Positions 1-7,946 of a DNA stretch of 64,000 bases are shown here, in pieces. The position numbers and the translations under genes are program-made. The notes under the pieces were generated by a model. The model was not told the DNA's origin. It saw only the letters and a list, made by a program, of their open reading frames with translations, and searched no databases. The stretch is from Sporolactobacillus terrae DSM 11697. GTDB lineage: Bacteria; Bacillota; Bacilli; Bacillales; Sporolactobacillaceae. Position 1 is the stretch's first letter; each line of letters starts with the position of its first letter. The stretch spans positions 1 to 64,000 of the forward strand of contig NZ_JFZC01000004.1 of the NCBI RefSeq assembly GCF_000648615.1. The letters are read 5' to 3'.

Positions 1-87
1 AAAAAGAAATAAAGAAAGAACTGCATGCCATCGCATCCTCTTACGCCCACATCAAATTTATCCCCCGAGAAACATTTTACACATAGG

Positions 88-290
88 CCCTGTTTTCAAA
101 CCAATAGCCCAGTGTCTTGGCCAAGAATCAAAGCGGAGATGCGAGACGCCTGCGGGAACAGCGTGCCAGCGAGACCCCGCAGATTCTTGCCCTGTCTGAG
201 GAGGCTCGCGGTGCGCCCGCGGCAAGTGAGTAATCGAAGCGACGATTCAGCACCGAAAAGACACGAATCCATCACACATGGCTGGAGATA
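88..290. repeat. Dispersed structured repeat, copy 1 (long form)
   Basis: This is a non-coding element that recurs at 7531-7708 and 62957-63114. The shared blocks are the left flank CAAACCAATAG, a GTGTCTT arm at 112-118 that pairs with AAGACAC at 258-264, and GAATC at 125-129 that pairs with GATTC at 244-248. The right-hand block runs CGATTCAGCACCG to CATCACACATGGCTGG. This copy carries a longer GC-rich centre with a CTGCGGG (150-156) / CCCGCAG (176-182) hairpin and a GAGGAGGCTCG block. I recall such cores from intergenic repeats common in Bacillaceae, but could not search for them. The minus-strand peptide over this element is a by-product of the repeat. Confidence 0.8.
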
Positions 291-451
291 GAGGACCAAG
301 CACAGCTTGGTTTTTCTCATTTGGAAGAAAGTTTATGATTTTACTTTGTGGTACGACGATCAGCGAGACGCGAAAGTGCTCTGGCGCTAAGAACAGTGAA
401 AGATGAGCGGAAAAATAATGGCTAAACTGTTAATCCTATCCATTTAAATCA

Positions 452-469
452 TAATATTTAGAAATATTA
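452..469. other. Perfect 8-bp inverted repeat upstream of IDEAL gene
   Basis: TAATATTT and AAATATTA are separated by AG. The site is AT-rich and lies about 20 bp upstream of the predicted -35 box of the next gene. It could be an operator or only AT-rich chance. The rest of 300-490 shows no convincing gene. Confidence 0.3.
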
Positions 470-490
470 ATATTAGGCGGGATGAAATGG

Positions 491-519
491 TTGTAACTTT
501 CAGAAAAGTAGTGTAAGAT
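491..519 (+). promoter_or_regulatory. Sigma-A-like promoter for the IDEAL-domain gene
   Basis: The boxes are TTGTAA, 17 bp, TAAGAT. They lie about 30 bp upstream of the start codon at 548, with a GGGGGC ribosome binding site between. Confidence 0.5.
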
Positions 520-547
520 AGTAAAAAGTGCAAAGGGGGCAATAAAA

Positions 548-775
548 ATGAACAATGATCACTCTACTCAGGAGAATACGAACGCGCTTGTTGTCTACAA
601 AGAGAAACAAGCTAAAGTCTCGGTTGTTGAAATGTATGCCCAAATGATCCTTGATGAAATGGAATTCAATCAAAAAGCAAAATACCTTCGCAAACAGATT
701 GATGCAAGTTTGGATTCAAGGAACAAAGCACTCTTTATGAAACTCACTGCAGAATACGCGGCATTAACTCGTTAG
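548..775 (+). CDS. Small IDEAL-domain protein
   Basis: This encodes a 75-residue soluble protein. Residues 34-72 fit the IDEAL domain, a short helical module of Bacilli found alone or at the end of regulators such as YpiB and, by recollection, the competence factor ComK. The visible core is I51-D52-A-S-L-D56-x-R58-N-K followed by LTAEY at 66-70. There is no signal peptide or membrane segment. An AAGGGGGC ribosome binding site precedes the ATG, with a promoter just upstream and a strong terminator downstream, so it is a single-gene transcription unit. The precise role is unknown; binding to a regulatory partner is inferred from the family. It is unlikely to be spurious given its promoter, ribosome binding site and domain match. 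Confidence 0.75.
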   Translation: MNNDHSTQENTNALVVYKEKQAKVSVVEMYAQMILDEMEFNQKAKYLRKQIDASLDSRNKALFMKLTAEYAALTR

Positions 776-851
776 TAAAGCGAGCTCTATAAAAGAGAAT
801 GAATCGATACTTGTGTTTGTATTACCCATTTGTTCTCAAGCCTTTATCGGT

Positions 852-895
852 ACACAAAAAGAAACAGAGATGCGCATCTCTGTTTCTTTTTTGTG
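852..895. terminator. Bidirectional intrinsic terminator
   Basis: A perfect 13-bp inverted repeat (GAAACAGAGATGC / GCATCTCTGTTTC, 861-886) is flanked by A and T runs. It serves the IDEAL gene on the plus strand and the convergent exporter gene on the minus strand. Confidence 0.9.
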
Positions 896-915
896 CATTC
901 ACCTTTCATTTCCAT

Positions 916-1845
916 TCAGGTTCTGTATTCTTGCGATTGCTTCGGCTTTCGCAGGTTTTCCGGCCATTCAGCAAGCAGCATCCCGACCAAAATAAGTAAA
1001 GATCCGGCGATTTCATGTGTACCAAATTGTGCATTTTGAAAGAGTATCGATGTCCATGCGGCAAAAACAGGCTCCATAATGTAGATAATACCGACATGAG
1101 TTGCCGGTGTATCTTTCTGAAGAGCGGTCTGAAGCAAAAAGGCAAGTGCAGTTGCAAACAGCGCCATAAAAAGAATGATGACAAGAACATCCAATTGTAC
1201 AATCTGTTGAATCGCAAATGCATTGCCGCCTTCCAAAAAAAGACTGAATGCAAAGGCGAGGCAGGAAACCGTAAATAGTTGAACAATGGTCAATGCATAA
1301 CTATCATAACGCTCCGTTACTTTTGCAGTGAAAACGATATGTAATGCAAAAGTAACGGAGCTGACAAGAACAATTAAGTCGCCTTTGTTTAAGACAAACG
1401 AACCATGTGTGGTGAGGAAAAACAGCCCCACTGCTGCCAAAGGTACACTAAGGAGTGCTGTACGGCGCGGCGTTTGATGTAACAAGAAGGCTGAAAAAAT
1501 TGGCACAAGCACGACGCTCAAACCGGTGATAAATGCTGCGTTTGACGCTGAAGTGTAGAGAAGAGCAATCGTTTGACAAACATAACCGGCGAATAGCAAT
1601 CCGCCTAACAACGTTCCAGATCCTATTAGTGGCCAGTTGATGTTTTTCAGTGTATGTGCACTTTTTTTGCGGCGCACGTATTGCCAAAGAAGTAAAAAGA
1701 GGGCGGCAATAAGAAAACGCCAAGCATTAAAAGTAAGCGGCGTTAGTTTATCGAGAATATTTTGAACAACAATGAACGTTGTTCCCCATACAAAAGTGAT
1801 ACCGAGCAGAGCGGAATCAGCGATAAGCACACGTTTTCGATTCAT
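916..1845 (-). CDS. DMT-superfamily transporter (EamA family)
   Basis: This encodes a 309-residue integral membrane protein with about ten hydrophobic helices in two EamA repeats (roughly residues 10-145 and 155-290), the usual length and layout of the 10-TMS drug/metabolite exporter family. The N-terminal motif FVWGTTFIVVQ at 19-29 is typical. Members export amino acids, metabolites or drugs; the substrate cannot be read from the sequence. The gene begins 19 bp after the RNase H-like gene on the same strand, so the two are probably co-transcribed. Its end faces the shared terminator at 852-895. Confidence 0.85.
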   Translation of the reverse strand: MNRKRVLIADSALLGITFVWGTTFIVVQNILDKLTPLTFNAWRFLIAALFLLLWQYVRRKKSAHTLKNINWPLIGSGTLLGGLLFAGYVCQTIALLYTSASNAAFITGLSVVLVPIFSAFLLHQTPRRTALLSVPLAAVGLFFLTTHGSFVLNKGDLIVLVSSVTFALHIVFTAKVTERYDSYALTIVQLFTVSCLAFAFSLFLEGGNAFAIQQIVQLDVLVIILFMALFATALAFLLQTALQKDTPATHVGIIYIMEPVFAAWTSILFQNAQFGTHEIAGSLLILVGMLLAEWPENLRKPKQSQEYRT

Positions 1846-1864
1846 TAGCTGTGAACCCCTGTCT

Positions 1865-2266
1865 TTATTTTTCGCTTTGTTGTTTAATGGCTAATCTTGC
1901 CAGAGCATCAGCATTTTTATTTTGTTTATCTGGAATCCATTTGCAAAAAAACAAGTCAAACTGATCGATGTAATGTAAGGCATCTTTTAAGTAAGCTGCA
2001 TAGAGACTATTTTTGACGTATCGCTTTTCCAGTGCTTGATTCACCAGTTGGGAATCGGTGCGGAATGAAACGGTACGGTAATTATTTTCCAAAGCAATGC
2101 GAAGTGCGGCAACGCAAGCGGCAAATTCTGCTTCATGATTGCTTGACAGGATACCAAAAGGAAGGGCATGTCTCATCTCGTGACCTTTTCCATCTTTTAT
2201 GTAAATTCCACCGCCGGCAAGACCGGGGTTGCTAGAAGCAGCACCATCAAATGAAACCTCGATCAA
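1865..2266 (-). CDS. RNase HI-like protein (YpeP/YpdQ type)
   Basis: This encodes a 133-residue single-domain RNase H fold. The four acidic catalytic positions are present: D7 in FDGAASSNPG, E47 in HEAEFAA, D71 in RTDSQLV and D120 in NADALARLA. This predicts cleavage of RNA in RNA-DNA hybrids, although small Bacillus homologues of this type (YpeP, YpdQ) have been reported with weak or no activity, so activity is uncertain. The start is TTG with an upstream GAGG. It is the first gene of a two-gene unit with the EamA transporter. Confidence 0.85.
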   Translation of the reverse strand: MIEVSFDGAASSNPGLAGGGIYIKDGKGHEMRHALPFGILSSNHEAEFAACVAALRIALENNYRTVSFRTDSQLVNQALEKRYVKNSLYAAYLKDALHYIDQFDLFFCKWIPDKQNKNADALARLAIKQQSEK

Positions 2267-2409
2267 TTTAAGGACAACCTCTCAGGTATTGTTTAAAAAA
2301 GTTCATGCTTCATCCATCGATGCGATGTCAGCGTAACACTCATTATGTTATCATAATAAAAGTAAATTGGCTGGAATAATTTAATTTTCGAATGGGTGAG
2401 TAAAAGACA

Positions 2410-4092
2410 ATGTCAAAAACAGTAAAATCCGATATTGAAATCGCTCAAGATGCGGTTCTCAAACCAATTGGATCTATTGCAGAACAGCTTGGGCTCGAGG
2501 AAAAGGATTGGGAACCTTATGGCCGATATAAAGCGAAAGTATCGGCAAACACGTTAAAAAAGTTAACCGAAAAACCAGATGGCAACATTATTCTGGTCAC
2601 TTCCATTAATCCGACACCTGCCGGAGAAGGGAAGTCTACAGTTACTGTGGGGCTAGGACAAGCCTTGAATAGGATTGGTAAAAAGGCGGTCATTGCTTTA
2701 CGCGAACCATCGCTTGGCCCGACAATGGGTTTAAAAGGCGGGGCAGCTGGGGGCGGGTTTGCTCAAGTTGTTCCGATGGAAGACATTAATCTTCATTTCA
2801 CTGGCGATTTTCATGCGATTACAACCGCCCATAATGCATTGGCAGCTTTATTGGACAATCATATTCACCAAGGAAATGCACTCAATATTGATCCTAGGCG
2901 CATTGTTTGGAAACGAGTCCTTGACTTAAATGACCGAGCGCTTAGACACGTTGTTGTCGGACTTGGCGGTCACGCAAACGGAATTCCACGCGAAGACGGA
3001 TTTGACATTACCGTCGCTTCCGAAATCATGGCAATCCTCTGTCTGTCGGAAAACATTGACGACCTGAAAAGAAGGCTCAGCAACATGCTGATTGCCTATA
3101 CTTATGATCGAAAGCCTGTTTTTGTACGTGATTTGCATGTGGAAGGAGCGCTGACACTTCTTTTGAAGGAAGCCATTCACCCAAATCTTGTTCAAACGTT
3201 GGAAAATACTCCAGCTTTTGTACATGGGGGTCCATTTGCCAATATCGCGCATGGCTGCAACAGTGTGCTGGCAACAAAATTAGGAGCAAAACTCGGCGAT
3301 TATCTCATTACGGAAGCTGGATTCGGCGCAGACTTAGGTGCGGAGAAGTTTCTGGACATCACGACACGTGCCGGACATTTCAAGCCAAGCGCGGTAGTGA
3401 TCGTTGCAACAATTCGTGCGCTTAAAATGCATGGCGGACTGACTAAAGATCAATTAAAGCATGAAGATCTGAATGCATTGAAACAAGGCTTGGACAACTT
3501 GGCCCGCCATATTGATACAATCAAGTCATTCGGCCTGCCATACATTGTTGCGATTAATCACTTTATCTACGATACAGAACAGGAAGTTACCCTTGTTAAA
3601 GCGTGGTGCACCGCTGAAAAGCACCCGGTTGCTTTGGCGAAGGTTTGGGAACAAGGCGGGGAAGGCGGCAAGGAACTTGCACAACTCGTTGTCGATACTG
3701 TGGAAAAAAATGAAAATCACTTTAAACCGCTCTATGATTTGAATACGTCAATTCAAGAGAAAATTCAAACCATTGTTACTCAGGTGTATGGTGGAAAAAA
3801 TGTTGAGTTCTCAGCGAAAGCACGCAAACAGTTAAAGACGTTCAAAGAAAATGGTTGGGGTGGGTTACCGGTATGTGTGGCGAAAACACAATATTCACTT
3901 TCCGATAATCCAAAATTGATTGGCAGACCAAAAGACTTTACGATTCATGTACGTGAATTGAAGGTATCTTTAGGTGCAGGATTTATTGTTGTTATGACAG
4001 GCAATATGCTTACGATGCCAGGTCTGCCAAAGCATCCTGCAGCATTAGACATGGATGTTGATCAAGAGGGAAGAGTACTCGGTTTGTTCTGA
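2410..4092 (+). CDS. fhs: Formate--tetrahydrofolate ligase
   Basis: This cytosolic enzyme makes 10-formyl-THF from formate, THF and ATP, feeding purine synthesis and initiator Met-tRNA formylation. The 560-residue length is normal for the family. The ATP-binding loop TPAGEGKST lies at 69-77, followed by conserved segments such as [20 protein letters not shown]. It is a single-gene unit with the RNase H-like gene divergent upstream and a clear terminator downstream. thyA and dfrA, which use the same folate pool, lie 7 kb away. The ATG is preceded by GGGTGAGTAAAAGACA, an acceptable ribosome binding site. Confidence 0.97.
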   Translation: MSKTVKSDIEIAQDAVLKPIGSIAEQLGLEEKDWEPYGRYKAKVSANTLKKLTEKPDGNIILVTSINPTPAGEGKSTVTVGLGQALNRIGKKAVIALREPSLGPTMGLKGGAAGGGFAQVVPMEDINLHFTGDFHAITTAHNALAALLDNHIHQGNALNIDPRRIVWKRVLDLNDRALRHVVVGLGGHANGIPREDGFDITVASEIMAILCLSENIDDLKRRLSNMLIAYTYDRKPVFVRDLHVEGALTLLLKEAIHPNLVQTLENTPAFVHGGPFANIAHGCNSVLATKLGAKLGDYLITEAGFGADLGAEKFLDITTRAGHFKPSAVVIVATIRALKMHGGLTKDQLKHEDLNALKQGLDNLARHIDTIKSFGLPYIVAINHFIYDTEQEVTLVKAWCTAEKHPVALAKVWEQGGEGGKELAQLVVDTVEKNENHFKPLYDLNTSIQEKIQTIVTQVYGGKNVEFSAKARKQLKTFKENGWGGLPVCVAKTQYSLSDNPKLIGRPKDFTIHVRELKVSLGAGFIVVMTGNMLTMPGLPKHPAALDMDVDQEGRVLGLF

Positions 4093-4114
4093 TCCATTAC
4101 CAAATGTATTCATT

Positions 4115-4158
4115 AAAAAAGCGTCTCAAAGTCTGTTTATGACTCTGAGATGCTTTTT
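4115..4158. terminator. Intrinsic terminator after fhs
   Basis: The hairpin is built from GTCTCAAAGTC and GACTCTGAGA with A and T runs on both sides, so it can act in both directions. Its sequence closely resembles the terminator at 58213-58252. Confidence 0.85.
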
Positions 4159-4265
4159 ACTTTTATGGGGAGTCAAGCGTAAAATCAGGATGAGCACGGT
4201 GCGGATTTTACTCTAGGAATTAATCAGCAATGAATGAAGGCAATGGTGACATTTCACATTACTGT

Positions 4266-5528
4266 TTACAGCCCGACAAATTGTGCAGCTGCTGATCCGG
4301 CAGCATGTCCGGTCGTAAAAGCACTTGTTATATTATACCCACCTGTATAGCCATGGATATCTAAGATCTCGCCACAGAAATAAAGCCCGGGCATGAGTTT
4401 AGATTCCATGGATTTAGGATTTATCTCTTTCAGTGAAATGCCGCCGCCTGTGATAAATGCCTTTTCAATCGAAAGCGTACCGGAAACTCGGACAGGAAAT
4501 GCCTTCAACGCATGCGCCATTTTTCGAACCGCTTCTTTTGAAAACTCATGAAAATGACGATCCGGCGATAAGGCAATAGAGTCAAGTAGAAAACTCAGAT
4601 AGCGCTCAGGAACAATGCCTTTCCACGCGTTCTTCACTGTCTTCTTTGGATCGGATGCGGCAAGCTGGAGCAGCTGCTCGTAAATTTCATGTTCGCTTAA
4701 GTCAGGTTTGGCATCAACCAAAACAGTGACTTCGTTTGTTTTAAATTTCTTTAAGGCTTTGACAACGAATTGGCTGAGTCGAAGAATTGCCGGTCCAGAT
4801 AAGCCGAAGTGGGTGAAGATTATATCCCAGCGATGCGTCTGAATCGGTTTGCCTTTTGAATTGATTAGTGTTACGGCGACATCAGATAAGGAAAGCCCTT
4901 GCAGTATTTTTGCTTTGATGAAGGATTCGTTTGAGGTGAGCGGAACTTCGGTTGGATAGAGTTCAGTAATTGTATGACCGGCCGTCTTGGCCCACGTATA
5001 CCCATCTCCTGTACTTCCGGTACTTGGGACACTTTTTCCGCCAACAGCGACAATAACAGAATGTGCTGAATAGATCCTTCCGTTCACCGTTTTGACTCCG
5101 GATACACGATCTGAATAAAGGACTGCCTGCACGGGTGTATTTGTTTTAAGTGTAACATTTAGTTCGCGCATCCTTCTAAGCAAAGCTTGAACTACAGATT
5201 TTGCATCATTACTCTTCGGGAACATACGACCGTGGTCCTCTTCTTTTAAGTCAACACCAAGCCGTTTGAAGAAGGAAACAATATCCTGATTATCAAATGA
5301 TGATAGGGCACTGTATAGGAAGCGGCCATTGCCGGGGATATGCTTAATCAATTCATCAATAGGCATCGCATTGGTCACGTTGCAGCGTCCGCCGCCTGAA
5401 ATGGCTAATTTTCTTCCGAGCTTGTCTCCTTTGTCGAGCAGTAGCACACGCGCATGCTGTTCAGCCGCGGCGATGGCTGCCATTAACCCGGCAGGACCGC
5501 CACCAATCACAATCACATCATAGTTCAT
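4266..5528 (-). CDS. BaiN/HI0933-family flavoprotein oxidoreductase
   Basis: This encodes a 420-residue FAD-binding protein. The dinucleotide-binding motif [12 protein letters not shown] lies at 7-18, then [17 protein letters not shown] near 38-54. The C-terminal [14 protein letters not shown] and [17 protein letters not shown] are signatures of the family that includes Bacillus YtfP and clostridial BaiN. Automated annotations often call it aminoacetone oxidase; the physiological substrate is not established. It is a solitary gene on the minus strand, with convergent fhs downstream and divergent trhO upstream. Confidence 0.88.
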   Translation of the reverse strand: MNYDVIVIGGGPAGLMAAIAAAEQHARVLLLDKGDKLGRKLAISGGGRCNVTNAMPIDELIKHIPGNGRFLYSALSSFDNQDIVSFFKRLGVDLKEEDHGRMFPKSNDAKSVVQALLRRMRELNVTLKTNTPVQAVLYSDRVSGVKTVNGRIYSAHSVIVAVGGKSVPSTGSTGDGYTWAKTAGHTITELYPTEVPLTSNESFIKAKILQGLSLSDVAVTLINSKGKPIQTHRWDIIFTHFGLSGPAILRLSQFVVKALKKFKTNEVTVLVDAKPDLSEHEIYEQLLQLAASDPKKTVKNAWKGIVPERYLSFLLDSIALSPDRHFHEFSKEAVRKMAHALKAFPVRVSGTLSIEKAFITGGGISLKEINPKSMESKLMPGLYFCGEILDIHGYTGGYNITSAFTTGHAAGSAAAQFVGL

Positions 5529-5708
5529 GACTTTTCCTCACTTTATTCATTTACTATCGTAACCTTAACAGATTTCATGATCCTTTTCATCAAGCGATGG
5601 CTGTTTTCTGGTGTGATAATTGTCACAGACGGTGAATTTTGATAGGATAGACACAGAACAATTTGCAGCGATGCCGTCAGTGGCGGATTTCTATATGAGG
5701 TGATTGGA

Positions 5709-6647
5709 TTGACAGAAGGAAAACCCTATCGAGTACTGTTGTACTATCATTATGTAATGCTCGATGATCCGAAGCAGTTTGCTGAAGAACATTTACGATT
5801 TTGCAAAGCACTCGGACTAAAAGGACGCATTTTAGTTGGCCGTGAAGGATTAAATGGAACGGTATCCGGTACTACGGAGCAAACCCAAAGCTACATGGAC
5901 ACGTTGCACCGCGATCCCCGATTTAAAACGATGCCGTTTAAAATCGATGAGGCAGATGGTCATGTCTTTAAGAAGATGCATGTGCGCCCGCGCAAAGAGA
6001 TTGTTGCGTTGAAACTAAATGAGGATATTGATCCGAAACAACTCACCGGGAAACACTTGAAACCTAAGGAATTTTATAAAGAACTGCAGCACGATGACGT
6101 CCTTGTCATTGATGCCCGCAATGATTATGAAACACAAATCGGTCATTTTCAAAAGGCAATTCTGCCGAATATCCGTAATTTTCGTGATCTGCCAAAATGG
6201 ATCGAGACGCATCTCGCTGATCAAAAAGATAAAAAAGTGCTCACCTATTGCACCGGCGGTATTCGCTGTGAGAAGTTTAGCGGCTATTTGCTCCGCGCCG
6301 GGTTTAAGGATGTCAGCCAGCTTGATGGCGGAATTGTTGAGTACGGCAAGGATCCGGAAGTAAAAGGCAAACTCTACGATGGAAAGTGCTATGTTTTTGA
6401 TCAGCGTATTTCGGTACCGGTCAATCAAACGGATGAAGACGTGGTCGTTGGTCACTGCCACCATTGCGGAAAGTCGTGCGACCGCATCGTTAATTGCGCA
6501 AATCCAGAATGCAATGTACAGTTTATTTGTTGTGAAGCATGTGAGAAGCAGCACCACCGTTCATGCAGCGACACATGCCGTCATCACCCGAGAAATCGAT
6601 ATAAAGTGGAAGTCGTTCAGGCAGCGGAGAAACAAACCGTTTCATAA
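5709..6647 (+). CDS. trhO: tRNA uridine(34) hydroxylase, rhodanese-related
   Basis: TrhO performs prephenate-independent, oxygen-dependent hydroxylation of U34 of certain tRNAs, the first step to mo5U/cmo5U. The protein is 312 residues from the chosen TTG. It has an acylphosphatase-like N-terminal part, a central rhodanese domain with TYCTGGIRC containing the likely catalytic Cys181, and a Cys/His-rich C-terminal tail ([20 protein letters not shown]) that looks like a zinc site. A GTG at 5700 is also in frame, but ATGAGGTGA at 5695-5703 is a ribosome binding site correctly spaced for TTG 5709, and the resulting N-terminus matches family members such as YbfQ. A hairpin terminator follows. Confidence 0.92.
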   Translation: MTEGKPYRVLLYYHYVMLDDPKQFAEEHLRFCKALGLKGRILVGREGLNGTVSGTTEQTQSYMDTLHRDPRFKTMPFKIDEADGHVFKKMHVRPRKEIVALKLNEDIDPKQLTGKHLKPKEFYKELQHDDVLVIDARNDYETQIGHFQKAILPNIRNFRDLPKWIETHLADQKDKKVLTYCTGGIRCEKFSGYLLRAGFKDVSQLDGGIVEYGKDPEVKGKLYDGKCYVFDQRISVPVNQTDEDVVVGHCHHCGKSCDRIVNCANPECNVQFICCEACEKQHHRSCSDTCRHHPRNRYKVEVVQAAEKQTVS

Positions 6648-6660
6648 GTAAAAGCAAGGA

Positions 6661-6692
6661 AAAAGGGTCGGCCTCGGGTCCGATCTTTTTCT
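6661..6692 (+). terminator. Terminator after trhO
   Basis: GGTCGG pairs with CCGATC (one G-T wobble), is extended by A/T pairs, and ends in TTTTTCTGTTT. Confidence 0.65.
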
Positions 6693-6721
6693 GTTTCAAT
6701 GTTATTTTTCTTAGATAATAT

Positions 6722-6762
6722 GTATCGAACACGTGTTGTACGTGTCCGATACGTGTTATAAT
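6722..6762 (+). promoter_or_regulatory. Operator-like palindrome and -10 box of the HicB-like gene
   Basis: The arms GTATCGAACACGT (6722-6734) and ACGTGTCCGATAC (6740-6752) match at 12 of 13 positions around a 5-bp spacer. A consensus TATAAT follows at 6757-6762 and the start codon lies 20 bp further on. A regulator bound here would cover the -35/-10 spacer. Autoregulation by the downstream protein is the natural inference. Confidence 0.7.
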
Positions 6763-6781
6763 CAAAGAGAGGTGAGGAACA

Positions 6782-7462
6782 GTGTTTAAAGATCAATATA
6801 TTTACCCTGCTGTAATTATGAAAGCCAATGACCAGTTCACCATCACTTTTCTTGATTTCCCGGATACTCAAGTGAAGGCGAAAACGGTTGAAGACGGATT
6901 TGCACAAGCGAAAGAAGCGCTGGCACATGTTCTATTTGATTACGAAGAAAGAAAGGAGAATCCGCCTACTCCTTCAGAGCTGTCTGCGTTTGAGAAAGGG
7001 GATCCGGATCAATTTGTTACGCTCATTGATACATGGATGCCTCCTTTCCGTAAGAAAATGGAAAATCAAGCCGTAAAAAAAACACTGACGATTCCTAAAT
7101 GGCTTGATGATGCGGCAAAGGAAGCCGGATTGAACTATTCACGGATTTTGCAAGATGCACTGAAGGAAGAACTGAACATTGATGAAAGTGGCAATTCTTT
7201 TTCAGTTCAGGATCGTTTAAATAATCAGCTCAAGAAAGTCAAGAAAAGTTTGAAGGATTTGTCCAAAATTCGTGTCCATGTCAATAGAGCAAGTGATGAT
7301 GCATCAGAGAAAAAAGAAACTTCCGTTAAAGAATCTTTGAAACAAGACATTGACCTTATCAAACAGGAATTAAATGAAGTGGCAGATCGGTTGAAAAACT
7401 CAAATGAATACCAGCAACTCAACGAAAAAATAAATCGTCTCATTGATAAATTAAATCGATAA
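6782..7462 (+). CDS. HicB-like protein with coiled-coil tail (orphan antitoxin-type regulator)
   Basis: The protein is 226 residues from a GTG start with a GAGAGGTGAGG ribosome binding site. Residues 1-60 (YPAVIMKANDQFTITFLDFPD..., then EDGFAQAKEAL) fit the HicB RNase H-like antitoxin domain. Residues 98-130 (KKTLTIPKWLDDAAKEAGLNYSRILQDALKEEL) fit a ribbon-helix-helix DNA-binding region. The remaining ~95 residues are Lys/Glu-rich and predicted coiled coil, which is unusual for HicB. No HicA-like toxin ORF is adjacent on either side. It probably binds the palindrome in its own promoter. Whether it still neutralises a toxin elsewhere is unknown. Confidence 0.75.
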   Translation: MFKDQYIYPAVIMKANDQFTITFLDFPDTQVKAKTVEDGFAQAKEALAHVLFDYEERKENPPTPSELSAFEKGDPDQFVTLIDTWMPPFRKKMENQAVKKTLTIPKWLDDAAKEAGLNYSRILQDALKEELNIDESGNSFSVQDRLNNQLKKVKKSLKDLSKIRVHVNRASDDASEKKETSVKESLKQDIDLIKQELNEVADRLKNSNEYQQLNEKINRLIDKLNR

Positions 7463-7494
7463 TTGTTCATTAACAAACTACATTGTAGTTGAGG

Positions 7495-7525
7495 ACAGCT
7501 CAAGTTCTAACCATGAGCTGTTTTT
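7495..7525 (+). terminator. Terminator after the HicB-like gene
   Basis: ACAGCTC pairs with GAGCTGT and is followed by TTTTTG. A second small inverted repeat (AACTAC/GTAGTT) lies just upstream. Confidence 0.75.
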
Positions 7526-7530
7526 GTTCC

Positions 7531-7708
7531 GAGATAAGAAAGAATGTGATTTTGTCCTGTCTTTAATCCAATAGGCCCGTGTATTGACCGAGAATCAAAG
7601 CGGAGGTGCTCTGACGCCAGCGGGATCGCGCTTAGTCGATGCGTGCCAGTGAGTAACCGAAGCGACGATTCAGCACCGAAAAGACACGACCCCATCACAC
7701 ATGGCTGC
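7531..7708. repeat. Dispersed structured repeat, copy 2
   Basis: This is the same element as at 88-290 and 62957-63114. Outer arms are CGTGTATT (7578-7585, one mismatch) and AAGACACG (7681-7688). The inner pair is GAATC (7592-7596) and GATTC (7667-7671). The central part is shorter than in copy 1. It lies between two transcription units and is not coding. Confidence 0.8.
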
Positions 7709-7709
7709 A

Positions 7710-7768
7710 GGAACTTTCCTGATTGTAAAGGAACTTTCTTAAAGGAACTTTCCTAAAGGAACTTTCGC
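7710..7768. repeat. Short tandem repeat, 14-bp unit
   Basis: AAAGGAACTTTC recurs with a 14-bp period: units at 7727, 7741 and 7755, plus a partial unit GGAACTTTCCT at 7710. Each unit is partly self-complementary (AGGAA/TTCCT). The array abuts the right end of repeat copy 2. Confidence 0.85.
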
Positions 7769-7883
7769 TAAGTGCGCATATGTCCTGTATGCAACGCGAA
7801 AGTCATCACATCCTGTGAAAGTATGTCCCGGGCGCTTTTTGCCTGTTTTTTCTCATTTAAAGTATGAAAGAACTATGAATCAT

Positions 7884-7934
7884 TTGACGAAATTCGTTGC
7901 ATTCAAGTAAAATAAAACGATTGAACGTTTTATT
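7884..7934 (+). promoter_or_regulatory. Promoter and operator-like palindrome of the drug exporter
   Basis: The promoter reads TTGACG, 18 bp, TAAAAT (7884-7913). A perfect 9-bp inverted repeat AATAAAACG / CGTTTTATT (7911-7934) overlaps the end of the -10 box and the expected transcription start. This arrangement is typical of repressor-controlled efflux pumps. No regulator gene is adjacent. Confidence 0.65.
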
Positions 7935-7946
7935 TCGGAGGCAACA

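Noticed and set aside
96-320. Minus-strand ORF in repeat copy 1 (and related ones at 7507-7698 and 62939-63544)
   Set aside because: All three contain a similar short peptide (MDSCLFGAESSLRLL-like) only because they read through the same non-coding repeat. No ribosome binding sites, and the frames end differently.
906-1286. Overlapping ORFs in other frames of the EamA transporter
   Set aside because: The 309-residue transporter reading explains the region; the others have no recognisable domain or ribosome binding site.
6015-6557. 180-residue ORF antisense to trhO
   Set aside because: The plus-strand trhO reading is a full-length conserved protein; the antisense reading is a composition artefact.
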